A program made the position numbers and the translations under genes. Positions 17,784-26,341 of a stretch of 64,000 nt of DNA are shown here, piece after piece. The stretch is from an uncultured Oscillospiraceae bacterium. Its GTDB lineage: Bacteria > Bacillota > Clostridia > Oscillospirales > Ruminococcaceae. Numbering within the stretch: position 1 is the stretch's first letter; the number at the start of each line of letters is the position of its first letter. Under the pieces are notes generated by a model, which was given only the letters and a program-made list of their open reading frames with translations, ran no database searches and was not told the DNA's origin. The stretch is from the NCBI GenBank assembly GCA_900548355.1, contig URKR01000002.1, positions 62,001 through 126,000 of the forward strand. The letters are read 5' to 3'.

Positions 17784-19787
17784 TTACTCCGCCGCGGCGG
17801 CCTGGGCGGCTTCGCGGTCGGTCAGCCACTGGGTGTAAAGTTCGTCGTACTCGGTCATGCTCATCGGCTCTTCGCGCAGGTGCTGGAACTTGAAGCTCTG
17901 CAGCGCCATGCCGTAGGGGGCGTACTGCGCTTCGAACACGTTCAGCCGGGTGGCCACATACCCCTCGCTCGAGATCGAATACGGGATCACGAACGCATGG
18001 TCGATCAGGAAGGCTTCGGCCTCGGCAAAGGCGGTGTAGCGCGCTTCGGTGTCGGTCGTGATCGCCTTGGCCTTCTCGATCAGGTCGTAGTACTGGTCGG
18101 TCAGCGCCTGGGTTTCGGCGCTCTTGTTGGTGCAGGGCTCCTGGCCGATGATGTTATCCGGGTCGGTGCCCATGAAGTTGTAGGAGTTGTCAAACTCGGC
18201 AAACGGGTCGGTCCAGGTCTGCGGGTCGGCATAGTCGGCGCCCCAGTTGCACTTCATAAAGCCGTAATCGCCGGCGCGGCGCACGGTGGACAGGAAGTTG
18301 GTCGAAGGCCCGGCCTCGACGACGACGTCGATGTAATCGGCGCCCAGCAGCCCTTCAAGCTGCTGCTCAATGACCTGGCACTCGCGGTCCCAGTTGGTCG
18401 TGTCGGGGTTGTAGCGCATATACATCTGGATCGGGAAGGTGGCACCGGCGGCGGTCAGCTCTTCCACAGCGGCTTCCTTATACTGCAAAGCCAGATCTTC
18501 CTGGAAGCTGTCGCCGTCCGAAATCGCCTGCAGCGCCGGGTACTGGGTGTAATCCAGCCCGTTGGCCGAGGTGAAGTTCGCCGGGGTGATCGTGTTGTTC
18601 AACAGGTTTTCGGGTTCTTCGGGGTCGGTCACGCTCAGCGCATTGACCCGGTCAAGGCCGTAGCGGATCGACTGGCGGAAGTTTTCGTTGTTGACGGCCA
18701 GCAGCCAGTTGTCCGGCTCAAGCGAATCGTCAAACCGCGGCTCGAAGTTGAAGGCGAAGAAATAGGAGAACGCGACGCTCGGCCGGCTCGGCGAGACCAT
18801 GTTCTGCCGCTCGGGATCTTCCAGCCAGGCGGAAAGCAGGCTCGAATCCAGCGTCGCATAATCGACTTCACCGCGCAGGAAGCTCTCCGGTGCAATCTGG
18901 GAGGCCGAGGTGTTATACAGGAACTGCAGCTCGTCGATAAAGACGTTGTCCTTATCCCAGTAGCTCTCGTTCTTTTCCAGAATACGCTGGTTCTGCGGCT
19001 CAAACTCGGTCATGATGTAGGGGCCGTTGTACAAAACCGAGTAGTTGTCCACGCCGAAGCTGTCGCCCATCTCTTCCAGGAAGGGCCCGTACACCGGCAT
19101 ATAGGTCGTGTAGGAGAGCACGGTCGGGAAGTAGGTGCAGGGGCTTTCCATCGTGTAGACGAGGGTGTAATCGTCCGCCGCCTTGACGCCGACTTCATCA
19201 AAACTGATCTCCTCGACCGGCTCGACAGCCTCACCGTCGGCGTTCGTAACGGTGCCGTCGGCATTCACGGTGTAGGTGCCGTCCTCCAGCGAAAGCTGGT
19301 AGGCGGTGTAGTTAAAGTAGGCTTCGGCGTTCTTGACAATGCCGTTGTACATATACTGGTTGGACGAGTTGTTCGCCGCGTCGTTCACCCAGGCGGCGGC
19401 CGAAACCCAGTCGTTGGCCGTAACCTCGGCCACCTCGTTGCCGTCGGCGTCCACCCACATCACGCCGGGGCGGATGTGGAAGGTCCACTCGGTGTAATCG
19501 TCGTTGTGTTCCCAGCTTTCAGCCAGGGCGGGCTGCATCACGCCGTACTGGTCATACTCCACCAGGCAATCCACCATGTTCGCACACATGCGGTAGTCGT
19601 TGGTTGTCGAGGTATAGAGGTAGTTCAGCGTTTCAACCTCGCTCGCGTACAGCTCACGGTAAATAACCGGCTCGCCGGCAGCGTTTTCGCCGGTGGCGGC
19701 GCCCGCACCGGCACCGCCGCAGGCTGCCAGGCTCAGCGCCATAGCGCCGCTCAAACCCAGGGCCAGAACTTTTCTTGCATTCTTCAC
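17784..19787 (-). CDS. Peptide-binding lipoprotein (family 5 solute-binding protein)
   Basis: A 667-residue extracellular substrate-binding protein of the DppE/OppA/MppA class. The start is GTG 19787, with AAGGAG six bases upstream. It has a lipoprotein signal (basic start, hydrophobic core, LSLAAC lipobox) and a Gly-Ala-rich linker. The SBP_bac_5 segment PALAESWEHNDDYTEWTF follows near residue 95. It is about 100 residues longer than typical OppA, with a duplicated-looking acidic insert around residues 150-200 (NADGTVTNADGEAVEPVEE). Context with the epimerase and endopeptidase suggests murein tripeptide as ligand. This is inferred. Confidence 0.93.
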   Translation of the reverse strand: MKNARKVLALGLSGAMALSLAACGGAGAGAATGENAAGEPVIYRELYASEVETLNYLYTSTTNDYRMCANMVDCLVEYDQYGVMQPALAESWEHNDDYTEWTFHIRPGVMWVDADGNEVAEVTANDWVSAAAWVNDAANNSSNQYMYNGIVKNAEAYFNYTAYQLSLEDGTYTVNADGTVTNADGEAVEPVEEISFDEVGVKAADDYTLVYTMESPCTYFPTVLSYTTYMPVYGPFLEEMGDSFGVDNYSVLYNGPYIMTEFEPQNQRILEKNESYWDKDNVFIDELQFLYNTSASQIAPESFLRGEVDYATLDSSLLSAWLEDPERQNMVSPSRPSVAFSYFFAFNFEPRFDDSLEPDNWLLAVNNENFRQSIRYGLDRVNALSVTDPEEPENLLNNTITPANFTSANGLDYTQYPALQAISDGDSFQEDLALQYKEAAVEELTAAGATFPIQMYMRYNPDTTNWDRECQVIEQQLEGLLGADYIDVVVEAGPSTNFLSTVRRAGDYGFMKCNWGADYADPQTWTDPFAEFDNSYNFMGTDPDNIIGQEPCTNKSAETQALTDQYYDLIEKAKAITTDTEARYTAFAEAEAFLIDHAFVIPYSISSEGYVATRLNVFEAQYAPYGMALQSFKFQHLREEPMSMTEYDELYTQWLTDREAAQAAAAE

Positions 19788-19841
19788 TTTGCACTCCTTC
19801 TTTCTGGATAGGGTGGCCGGCACAGGGCGCGCCGGCTATAC

Positions 19842-19862
19842 AAAAAGGGGAAAGCCCCCTTT
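19842..19862 (-). terminator. Weak terminator between epimerase and binding-protein genes
   Basis: Minus-strand AAAGGGG-GCTTT-CCCCTTTTT, a 7-bp stem with a T5 run. No promoter is evident between it and the binding-protein gene, so partial read-through is likely. Confidence 0.5.
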
Positions 19863-19884
19863 GTGCCAATACTTTCGGCAGCCT

Positions 19885-20973
19885 TTACTGCCAGGACGAA
19901 CACGGGATATTCGCCACGCCGATGCCGGCATCCGCCGACATGGCAATCTGTGCTTCCTCAAAAACCGGCCCGCCGGTGAACGGGTCCAGCGCGCAGAGCG
20001 AAGGCCCATCCAGATCCGCCCGGGTGATGATGCCGCGGCCGGCCGCCAGGTGTGCGGCTGCCGCCACCGAAAGCCGGCTTTCCAGCATGCAGCCGATCAT
20101 GCATTCAATTCCATAGATTTCGGCAACATCGCAGATTTTCAGCGCCTGCCAGATGCCGCCGGTTTTCATCAGTTTGATGTTGATGAGGTCGGCTGCGCCG
20201 CGGCGGATAATCTCGATGGCATCGGCCGGGGAAAAGACTGCCTCATCGGCCAGGATCGGGGTCTGCACGGCGCGGGTTACGGCCGTCAGCCCGTCCAGGT
20301 CGTGCGCCGGCACCGGCTGCTCCACCAGCTCGATGCCAAGGCCTTTGTCCTCCATCGCAGTGATGATTGCGATCGACTGCTTGGCCGTCCAGCCCTGGTT
20401 CGCATCCACCCGGATGCGGATATCCGGCCCGACGGCCTCGCGGATCGCGGCGATCCGCTCGATGTCCCGCAGCCCTTCCTTGCCGACCTTGATCTTGAGG
20501 GTGTGGTAGCCGCGGTCAACGGCTTCCAGGCTGTCGCGCACCATCTCCTCAATCGGATTGACCGAGATGGTCAAATCGGTCTCAAAGCTTCTGCGCGCGC
20601 CGCCCAGCAGCTGGTACAGCGGCGCGCCGAACCGCTTGCCGTACAGATCGTACACGGCCATATCGACCGCAGCCTTGGCCGAAGTGTTCTTGACGATGCA
20701 GCCGTGCAGTTTGCGCATGACGCCGTCGAGGTTTTCGACCTCCATCCCGATCAGGGCCGGGCGGATAAAATCGCGGATCGCACATTCGATCGAACCCAGC
20801 GTATCGCCGGTGATGACGGCGGTGGGCGGCGCTTCGCCGTAACCGATCCGGCCGTCATCCGCCACAACCCGCACGACAACATCCTCCACCGCTTCCACGG
20901 TGCGCAGCGCGGTTTTGAACGGGTGGCGCAGCGGTAAAGCGATGCGCCCGATCTGAATATCCTGAATCAACAT
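19885..20973 (-). CDS. ykfB: L-Ala-D/L-Glu epimerase (enolase superfamily)
   Basis: A 362-residue muconate-lactonising subgroup enzyme that converts L-Ala-D-Glu from murein peptides to L-Ala-L-Glu. The acid/base pair is Lys162 (in KIK, 160-162) and Lys267 (NIKLMKTGG). The metal ligands are Asp190 (VDANQGW), Glu218 (VEQP) and Asp243 (ADEA). The specificity motif Asp320-x-Asp322 in ADLDGP, which binds the dipeptide amino group, identifies the dipeptide epimerase rather than other family members. It is the first gene of the murein-peptide operon. The start at 20973 fits the family; a 109-codon upstream extension is not conserved sequence. Confidence 0.93.
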   Translation of the reverse strand: MLIQDIQIGRIALPLRHPFKTALRTVEAVEDVVVRVVADDGRIGYGEAPPTAVITGDTLGSIECAIRDFIRPALIGMEVENLDGVMRKLHGCIVKNTSAKAAVDMAVYDLYGKRFGAPLYQLLGGARRSFETDLTISVNPIEEMVRDSLEAVDRGYHTLKIKVGKEGLRDIERIAAIREAVGPDIRIRVDANQGWTAKQSIAIITAMEDKGLGIELVEQPVPAHDLDGLTAVTRAVQTPILADEAVFSPADAIEIIRRGAADLINIKLMKTGGIWQALKICDVAEIYGIECMIGCMLESRLSVAAAAHLAAGRGIITRADLDGPSLCALDPFTGGPVFEEAQIAMSADAGIGVANIPCSSWQ

Positions 20974-21053
20974 GGAAAACCCTTCTTGGTGCCGCGGGCG
21001 TCCGCGGATATACCGTTTCCACCCGGAAAGGCACAGAAAATAAAATTGAATAA

Positions 21054-21082
21054 ATTTTACCACATTTTCTGCTGTCTGTAAA
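21054..21082 (-). promoter_or_regulatory. Promoter of the murein-peptide operon
   Basis: Minus-strand TTTACA (21082-21077), a 17-bp spacer and TGG-extended TAAAAT (21059-21054), about 80 bases before the epimerase start. Confidence 0.75.
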
Positions 21083-21437
21083 GAAAAAAGTCGCCGCCGC
21101 GCCGTGTCCTTTTCACACAGCGCCGAAGGCCGCACCCGTTGGGGGCTCGGCAAAGCATCAAAGCCCTGCGGCAAAACAAATGACGGCAGAGCGATGGATT
21201 GCCTGCGCTGCAGCGTTCCGGGCTTGCCTGGCGGTGTGCAGGGGGCGCCCGGGGCGACGGAAGTGCAGGGGGAAAGCGGCGAAAAAACGAAGGGATACAA
21301 GAAAAAACGGCCGCGCAGCAGCCCCTGGACAGGGCGGCTCCGTTGCCGTTTCTTTTATTGTACCTGTCCGGGAGGCAAAAGGCAAGCGGAATCAAACATT
21401 TTTCACATTTTCCGCTCGGGGCCTGCCGGGAGGGCTC
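21083..21437. other. Intergenic region with no recognised feature
   Basis: About 355 bases between divergent promoters. Several 60- to 160-codon open frames exist on both strands, but none has a Shine-Dalgarno sequence or protein-like composition. No RNA gene was recognised. Confidence 0.6.
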
Positions 21438-21466
21438 TTGACAGAATCTGCTTTTTTATGCATGAT
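21438..21466 (+). promoter_or_regulatory. Promoter of the GNAT-phosphodiesterase pair
   Basis: TTGACA at 21438-21443, a 17-bp spacer and CATGAT at 21461-21466. Confidence 0.65.
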
Positions 21467-21554
21467 TATACAAACGATACGCCCAGACCGCCGTTCCGCG
21501 CACGCCGAAGCCGCGGCGGTGTGCGCAGGCATATTTTGAAGGAGGTCTTTCCCC

Positions 21555-22040
21555 ATGCAAATCCGCCCCGCCACCCAGGCTGATCTGAAAGCCGTTGCCG
21601 CATTGGAAGCCTGCTGCTTCCCGCCGGCCGAAGCGGCCGATGCCGAAACCCTTGCCGCCCGGCTGGCGGCGTTCCCCGACCATTTCCTGCTCGGATGGGA
21701 GGGAGACACCCTTGTCGGCTTCATTGATGGTATGACGACGGACACGCCGGACCTCGAGGATGAAATGTATGCCGACGCAGCTTTGCACAACCGGGCCGGC
21801 GCCTGGCAGATGGTCTTTGGCCTTGAAGTACACCCCGCATACCGCCGGCAGGGCAGGGCCGCCGCGCTGATGCAGGCGCTGATTGACCAGGCCCGCGCCG
21901 AAGGGCGCCGCGGTGTTGTGCTGACCTGTAAGGCGGAAAAGATCGCCTATTACCAAAAGTTTGGTTTTGTCAACGAAGGGGTCAGCGGTTCGGTTCACGG
22001 CGGCGTGACCTGGTACCAGATGCGCCTGCCGCTTGTCTGA
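21555..22040 (+). CDS. GNAT-family N-acetyltransferase
   Basis: A 161-residue single-domain acetyltransferase. The acetyl-CoA loop is RRQGRAAALMQAL (about 98-110), followed by the YYQKFGFVNEGVS segment (about 135-147). The arrangement, with an early E-x-x-CFP motif (LEACCFPPAEA), resembles arylalkylamine/serotonin-type N-acetyltransferases of bacteria. The substrate is unknown. AAGGAGG lies at 21539-21545. It is followed by the phosphodiesterase gene after 42 bases, probably in the same transcript. Confidence 0.88.
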   Translation: MQIRPATQADLKAVAALEACCFPPAEAADAETLAARLAAFPDHFLLGWEGDTLVGFIDGMTTDTPDLEDEMYADAALHNRAGAWQMVFGLEVHPAYRRQGRAAALMQALIDQARAEGRRGVVLTCKAEKIAYYQKFGFVNEGVSGSVHGGVTWYQMRLPLV

Positions 22041-22082
22041 CCGCCCCATCGGCCGCAAAAACCTGTGAAAGGAACCATGTCT

Positions 22083-22628
22083 ATGTTGTTTGTGATTGCC
22101 TCTGACATTCATGGCGCTGCGCCCTGCTGCCGTGCCCTGCTGGATGCCTTTGCACATGAAGGGGCCGCCCGGCTTGTGCTGCTGGGGGATATTCTCTACC
22201 ACGGCCCGCGCAACCCGCTGCCCGAAGGGTATGACCCCAAGGCGGTCATTGCGATGCTGAACCCGCTGGCCGACCGGCTGCTCTGCGTGCGGGGCAACTG
22301 TGATACCGAAGTGGACCAGATGGTGCTCCATTTCCCGATCCTGGCGGAGTATGCCTATCTGGATGCCGGTATGCGGCCGGTTTTTGCCACCCATGGCCAT
22401 CACCACAATACCCAGACCCCGCCGCCGCTTCGTCCGGGTGAGATTCTGCTGCATGGCCACACCCATGTGCCGGCCTGGCGGATGTTCGGGCGGGACAACC
22501 TCTACCTGAACCCCGGGTCGGTTTCGCTGCCTAAAGAGAACAGCCCCCACGGCTATATGACCTGGGACGGCCGGACCTTCACCTGGAAAAACCTGGAAGG
22601 CGCGGCCTACCACACCCTTACGCTGTGA
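22083..22628 (+). CDS. yfcE: YfcE/MJ0936-family phosphodiesterase
   Basis: A 181-residue calcineurin-like metallophosphoesterase. It has all five motifs: SDIHG (about 8-12), GDILYHGPRN, GNCD, THGHHH and GHTHVP. The DILYHGPRNPLP insertion is characteristic of YfcE, which hydrolyses phosphodiesters in vitro and has an uncertain cellular substrate. ATG 22083 is preferred because AAAGGA at 22068-22073 is well spaced for it; ATG 22077 is too close. It ends at a strong bidirectional terminator. Confidence 0.92.
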   Translation: MLFVIASDIHGAAPCCRALLDAFAHEGAARLVLLGDILYHGPRNPLPEGYDPKAVIAMLNPLADRLLCVRGNCDTEVDQMVLHFPILAEYAYLDAGMRPVFATHGHHHNTQTPPPLRPGEILLHGHTHVPAWRMFGRDNLYLNPGSVSLPKENSPHGYMTWDGRTFTWKNLEGAAYHTLTL

Positions 22629-22630
22629 TA

Positions 22631-22672
22631 AACAAAACTGGCGGACGCCTGCGGGCATCCGCCAGTTTTGTT
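22631..22672. terminator. Bidirectional terminator between yfcE and livF
   Basis: A 15-bp perfect stem (AACAAAACTGGCGGA and its complement at 22658-22672), T-rich on the plus side. Confidence 0.9.
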
Positions 22673-22687
22673 TTGCAAAAAAGCTTG

Positions 22688-23407
22688 TCACTGCGCGCCA
22701 AGATAAGCCTTGCGCACCTCAATGTTGTTGGCAAGCTCGGTGGCTTCGCCCTCCATCTTGATGGTGCCGGTTTCCAGCACGTAGGCGCGGTTTGCAATCT
22801 CCAGCGCCATTTTGGCGTTCTGTTCCACCAGCAGCACGGTTACGCCGTTGCGGTTGACATCCCGGATGATCTTGAAAATCTCCTTGACCAGAAGGGGAGA
22901 CAAGCCCATCGAAGGCTCGTCCAGCAGCAGCATTTTGGGCTTGCACATCAGCGCGCGGCCAATGGCCAGCATCTGCTGCTCACCGCCGGAAAGGGTGCCT
23001 GCGGGTTGGTTGCGCCGTTCTTTCAGACGGGGCAGAAGGTCGTAGACCATATCAAAGTCAGCCTGGATCGCGTCTTTGCTGTCGCGGCGGGTGTAGGCGC
23101 CCATCTGCAGGTTCTGCTGCACGGTCAGACCACTGAAAACCCGCCGGCCTTCCGGTACCTGGGCCAGGCCCAGCCGGATGATTTTGTGTGCTTCCATTTT
23201 GCTGATCAGCTGACCGCAATAGGTGATTTCACCGCTGCGCAGTTTCAGCAGGCCGGAAATCGCGTGCATCGTTGTGGTTTTGCCGGCGCCGTTTGCGCCG
23301 ATCAGCGTGACAATCTCGCCTTCGTCTACATGGAAGCTGACATCCCGAATGGCGTGGATGGAACCGTAAAAGACGTTAATATTTTTGACCGAAAGCATCT
23401 CGCCCAT
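22688..23407 (-). CDS. livF: Branched-chain amino-acid ABC transporter ATPase LivF
   Basis: A 239-residue ATPase with Walker A GANGAGKTTTMHA, signature LSGGEQQMLAIGRALM and Walker B MLLLDEPSMGLSP. The short C-terminus without the LivG extension identifies LivF. It works with LivG on the LivHM permease to import leucine, isoleucine and valine. It is the last gene of the operon, two bases after livG. Confidence 0.95.
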   Translation of the reverse strand: MGEMLSVKNINVFYGSIHAIRDVSFHVDEGEIVTLIGANGAGKTTTMHAISGLLKLRSGEITYCGQLISKMEAHKIIRLGLAQVPEGRRVFSGLTVQQNLQMGAYTRRDSKDAIQADFDMVYDLLPRLKERRNQPAGTLSGGEQQMLAIGRALMCKPKMLLLDEPSMGLSPLLVKEIFKIIRDVNRNGVTVLLVEQNAKMALEIANRAYVLETGTIKMEGEATELANNIEVRKAYLGAQ

Positions 23408-23409
23408 CG

Positions 23410-24171
23410 TCAGTCACCTCCCAGATACGCCGCAATAACCTTGGGGTTGTTGCGGATGGCTTTGCCGTCGCCGCGGGCGATGATCCGCCCGTAATCGAGC
23501 ACCGTGATCTCCTCACAGATGCCCATGACAAAGTTCATATCATGTTCGATCAGCAAAATCGCAATCCCGAACTGGTCGCGCACATCCCGCACGGTCTGCA
23601 TCAGCTCGGCGGTTTCGTTGGGGTTCATGCCGGCGGCCGGTTCATCCAGCAGAAGCAGTTTCGGGTTGGTGGCAAGCGCGCGGGCGATTTCCAGTTTGCG
23701 CTGTTTGCCATAGGGCAGCTGGCTGGCTTTCAAATCGGCCTGGGCGTCCAGATCAAAAATTTTCAGCAGCTTGTGGGCCTGGCGGTTCATCTCGTGTTCC
23801 TTTTCACGGTAGGAGGGCAGCCGCAGGATGCCGGTCCACATGCCGTAGGGTGCCTGGTTGTGCATGCCCACCTTGACATTGTCAAGCACTGTCATTTCAT
23901 TGAACAGCCGGATGTTCTGAAAGGTGCGGGCAATGCCGGCTTTGTTGATGAGCTCGGGGTTTTTCCCGGTGATGTCTTTGCCATCCAGCACAATGTTGCC
24001 CTCTGTCGGGCGGTACACGCCGGTCAGCATGTTGAAGACGGTGGTTTTGCCGGCGCCGTTCGGGCCGATCAAACCGTAGAGGTGGCCTGTCTCAATTGTC
24101 AGGTCAAACTGCGCGACAGCCTGCAGGCCGCCGAACGCAATGCCAAGGTTGCTCACTTCCAGCAGGGCCAT
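23410..24171 (-). CDS. livG: Branched-chain amino-acid ABC transporter ATPase LivG
   Basis: A 253-residue ATPase with Walker A GPNGAGKTTVFNML, Walker B LLLLDEPAAGMNP (the MNP form typical of LivG) and the C-terminal segment ITVLDYGRIIARGDGKAIRNNPKVIAAYLG. The start at 24171 has AAGGAGG and lies one base after the TGA of livM. The gene continues the liv operon. Confidence 0.95.
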   Translation of the reverse strand: MALLEVSNLGIAFGGLQAVAQFDLTIETGHLYGLIGPNGAGKTTVFNMLTGVYRPTEGNIVLDGKDITGKNPELINKAGIARTFQNIRLFNEMTVLDNVKVGMHNQAPYGMWTGILRLPSYREKEHEMNRQAHKLLKIFDLDAQADLKASQLPYGKQRKLEIARALATNPKLLLLDEPAAGMNPNETAELMQTVRDVRDQFGIAILLIEHDMNFVMGICEEITVLDYGRIIARGDGKAIRNNPKVIAAYLGGD

Positions 24172-24172
24172 C

Positions 24173-25252
24173 TCACGCCACCTCCTTGCTTTTTGCAAAC
24201 CGTGCGCGGAACTTCTCCACAAACCGTTTGCGCCAGGCCACCATCTGCGGGCTCTGGTTGAAAATCATCATTGCAATCAGCACAACCGCATAGATCAGCA
24301 TGCGGTAATCGTTAAGCCCGCGCAGCATTTCCGGCAAAACGGTCAGCAGCGCGGCCGCAATAATAGAACCGCGCACACTGCCCATGCCGCCCAGCACGAC
24401 AAAGACAAGGATCTGGATTGAGGTGTTGTAGTCAAACCGGCTGGCCGTCAGCGAAGAAAAGTTCAGCCCGTACAGCACGCCGGCCAGCCCTGCAAAGACG
24501 GCCGAAACCACAAAAGCGGTCAGCTTGTACCGGGTCAGGTTGATGCCCACGCTCTGGGCCGCAATCTCGTTGTCGCGGATTGCGGTGATCGCCCGTCCGG
24601 TGCGGGAACGGATTAGATTGAGCACCACCGCCACCGTGACAAGCACCAGAACAATGCCGATCGTGAAGTTGGAAACGCGCTGGATCCGGGTGATGCCCAT
24701 CGCGCCGTTGATCAGGATGGTGCCGTCGGCCTCCATCCCCATCGACATCTGGTCCTGAAGCGAAAAATGCAGGCCGTTTGAGTCATACCCAAGGTAGCAA
24801 GCGTTGATGATGTTCTTGATGATTTCGCCAAAGGCCAGGGTGACAATGGCCAGATAGTCGCCCGAAAGCCGCAGAACCGGCACGCCGACCACCACGCCGA
24901 ACAGGCCGGCCACCACGCCGCCGGCCAGGAAGGCGAGCGGCAGGCAGACAAAGGCCGGCAGGCTTTCGCCCAGCACGGTCCAGACCAGCACGCCGGCAAA
25001 GGCGCCGACGCTCATGAACCCGGCGTGACCCAGGCTCAGCTCGCCCAAAAAGCCGACGGTCAGGTTCAGTGAAACCGCCATCACCACATAAGCGCAGATC
25101 GGGATCAGCTGCCCGCGGAAGGAGTTGCTCAGCACCCCTGCGCCGGAAAGCAGCTGTACGACCAGGTAAAAGGCAATCACGATACCAAAGGTGACCAGGT
25201 TGCTCCGGGTCGTTTTGCGCATCGTTGTAATACGAGAAAACAGGGAAGACAA
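24173..25252 (-). CDS. livM: Branched-chain amino-acid ABC transporter permease LivM
   Basis: A 359-residue permease with about ten helices. The ATPase-contact loop is seen as AITAIRDNEIAAQSVGINLTRYKL, diagnostic for LivM. The likely start is TTG 25252 with GAGGTG upstream; an internal ATG at 25222 has no ribosome site. It follows livH after 11 bases. Confidence 0.93.
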   Translation of the reverse strand: MSSLFSRITTMRKTTRSNLVTFGIVIAFYLVVQLLSGAGVLSNSFRGQLIPICAYVVMAVSLNLTVGFLGELSLGHAGFMSVGAFAGVLVWTVLGESLPAFVCLPLAFLAGGVVAGLFGVVVGVPVLRLSGDYLAIVTLAFGEIIKNIINACYLGYDSNGLHFSLQDQMSMGMEADGTILINGAMGITRIQRVSNFTIGIVLVLVTVAVVLNLIRSRTGRAITAIRDNEIAAQSVGINLTRYKLTAFVVSAVFAGLAGVLYGLNFSSLTASRFDYNTSIQILVFVVLGGMGSVRGSIIAAALLTVLPEMLRGLNDYRMLIYAVVLIAMMIFNQSPQMVAWRKRFVEKFRARFAKSKEVA

Positions 25253-25263
25253 CGCCGCTCACC

Positions 25264-26148
25264 TCACACTTTCACATTGACTTTTTTGCCCAGCAGACCG
25301 GTCGGCTTGACCACCAGCACTACAATGAGCACCAGGAAGACAATCGCATCCGACAGCTGGGTCGAGATGTATGCTTTGCTGAGGTTTTCGATCACACCCA
25401 GCAGGATGCCGCCCACAAAGGCGCCCGGAATCGACCCGATGCCGCCGAACACCGCCGCCACGAACGCCTTGATGCCGGGCATTGCGCCGGTCGTGGGGGA
25501 AAGGGTGGGGTAGGTTGAGCAGAGCAGCGCGCCGGCTACAGCGGCCAGCGCCGAACCGATGGCAAAAGTCAGCGAGATGGTGGCGTTGACATTGACGCCC
25601 ATCAGCTGGGCGGCGCCGCGGTCTTCGCTCACGGCCAGCATGGCGTGGCCGGGGGTTGTATGGTTGACAAACAGGGTCAGCGCCGCCATAATCACCAGGC
25701 AGGCCAGAATGGTGACCACCGTCTCGATCGAGATGGTCAGCTGGCCGTCAAACAGCTGGATCGGCGAAAAATTCCGCACAACCGAAGGGAAGCTTTTGGC
25801 ATTGCTGGTCCAAAGCAACTGCGCCACCTGCTGCAACAGATAACTCACGCCGATGGCGGTGATAAGCACGGCCAGGCTTGGGGCTTCGCGCAGCGGGCGA
25901 TAGGCTACGGCCTCAATCACAACGCCGAGCACCGTGCATACTGCCATGGAGAACAGGATGGCCAGAACCGGGTTCCACCCGAAACTGCCGAAAGTGAAAA
26001 AGATCAGATAACTGCCGATCATAATGACATCGCCATGTGCAAAGTTCAGCATCTTGGCGATCCCGTAGACCATCGTGTAGCCCAGGGCAATCAGCGCATA
26101 CACGCTGCCCAGGCTGATCCCGCTGATCAGGTAGGATAAAAACTGCAT
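25264..26148 (-). CDS. livH: Branched-chain amino-acid ABC transporter permease LivH
   Basis: A 294-residue permease starting MQFLSYLISGISLGSVYALIALGYTMVYGI, the LivH signature, with the ATPase loop MLAVSEDRGAAQLMGVNVNATI. ATG 26148 is chosen because GAGGTG is spaced correctly and homologues begin here. It is the first gene behind the internal liv promoter. Confidence 0.95.
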   Translation of the reverse strand: MQFLSYLISGISLGSVYALIALGYTMVYGIAKMLNFAHGDVIMIGSYLIFFTFGSFGWNPVLAILFSMAVCTVLGVVIEAVAYRPLREAPSLAVLITAIGVSYLLQQVAQLLWTSNAKSFPSVVRNFSPIQLFDGQLTISIETVVTILACLVIMAALTLFVNHTTPGHAMLAVSEDRGAAQLMGVNVNATISLTFAIGSALAAVAGALLCSTYPTLSPTTGAMPGIKAFVAAVFGGIGSIPGAFVGGILLGVIENLSKAYISTQLSDAIVFLVLIVVLVVKPTGLLGKKVNVKV

Positions 26149-26204
26149 TGCGGAACACACCTCACAAAACTCCAGATGCCGGGCTGCGGCCCGGGCTGAT
26201 TGTT

Positions 26205-26233
26205 ATGATACCATAAATCCCGCACGCGGACAA
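26205..26233 (-). promoter_or_regulatory. Internal promoter of livHMGF
   Basis: Minus-strand TTGTCC (26233-26228), a 17-bp spacer and TGG-extended TATCAT (26210-26205), located after the terminator that follows the binding-protein gene. Confidence 0.7.
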
Positions 26234-26273
26234 TTCCCCGCGCGAAATTTGTCGGCATACCAAACCAAAAGGG

Positions 26274-26315
26274 CCAAAGAGGGCCGCCGAATCCGCTTCG
26301 GTCAGCCCCCTTTGG
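26274..26315 (-). terminator. Terminator after the liv binding-protein gene
   Basis: CCAAAG-rich arm at 26274-26291 pairs with 26296-26315 (imperfect long stem with TCCG loop), followed on the minus strand by CCCTTTTGG. Confidence 0.65.
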
Positions 26316-26341
26316 CGTAGATCAATTCAAGTTTGGTTGAT

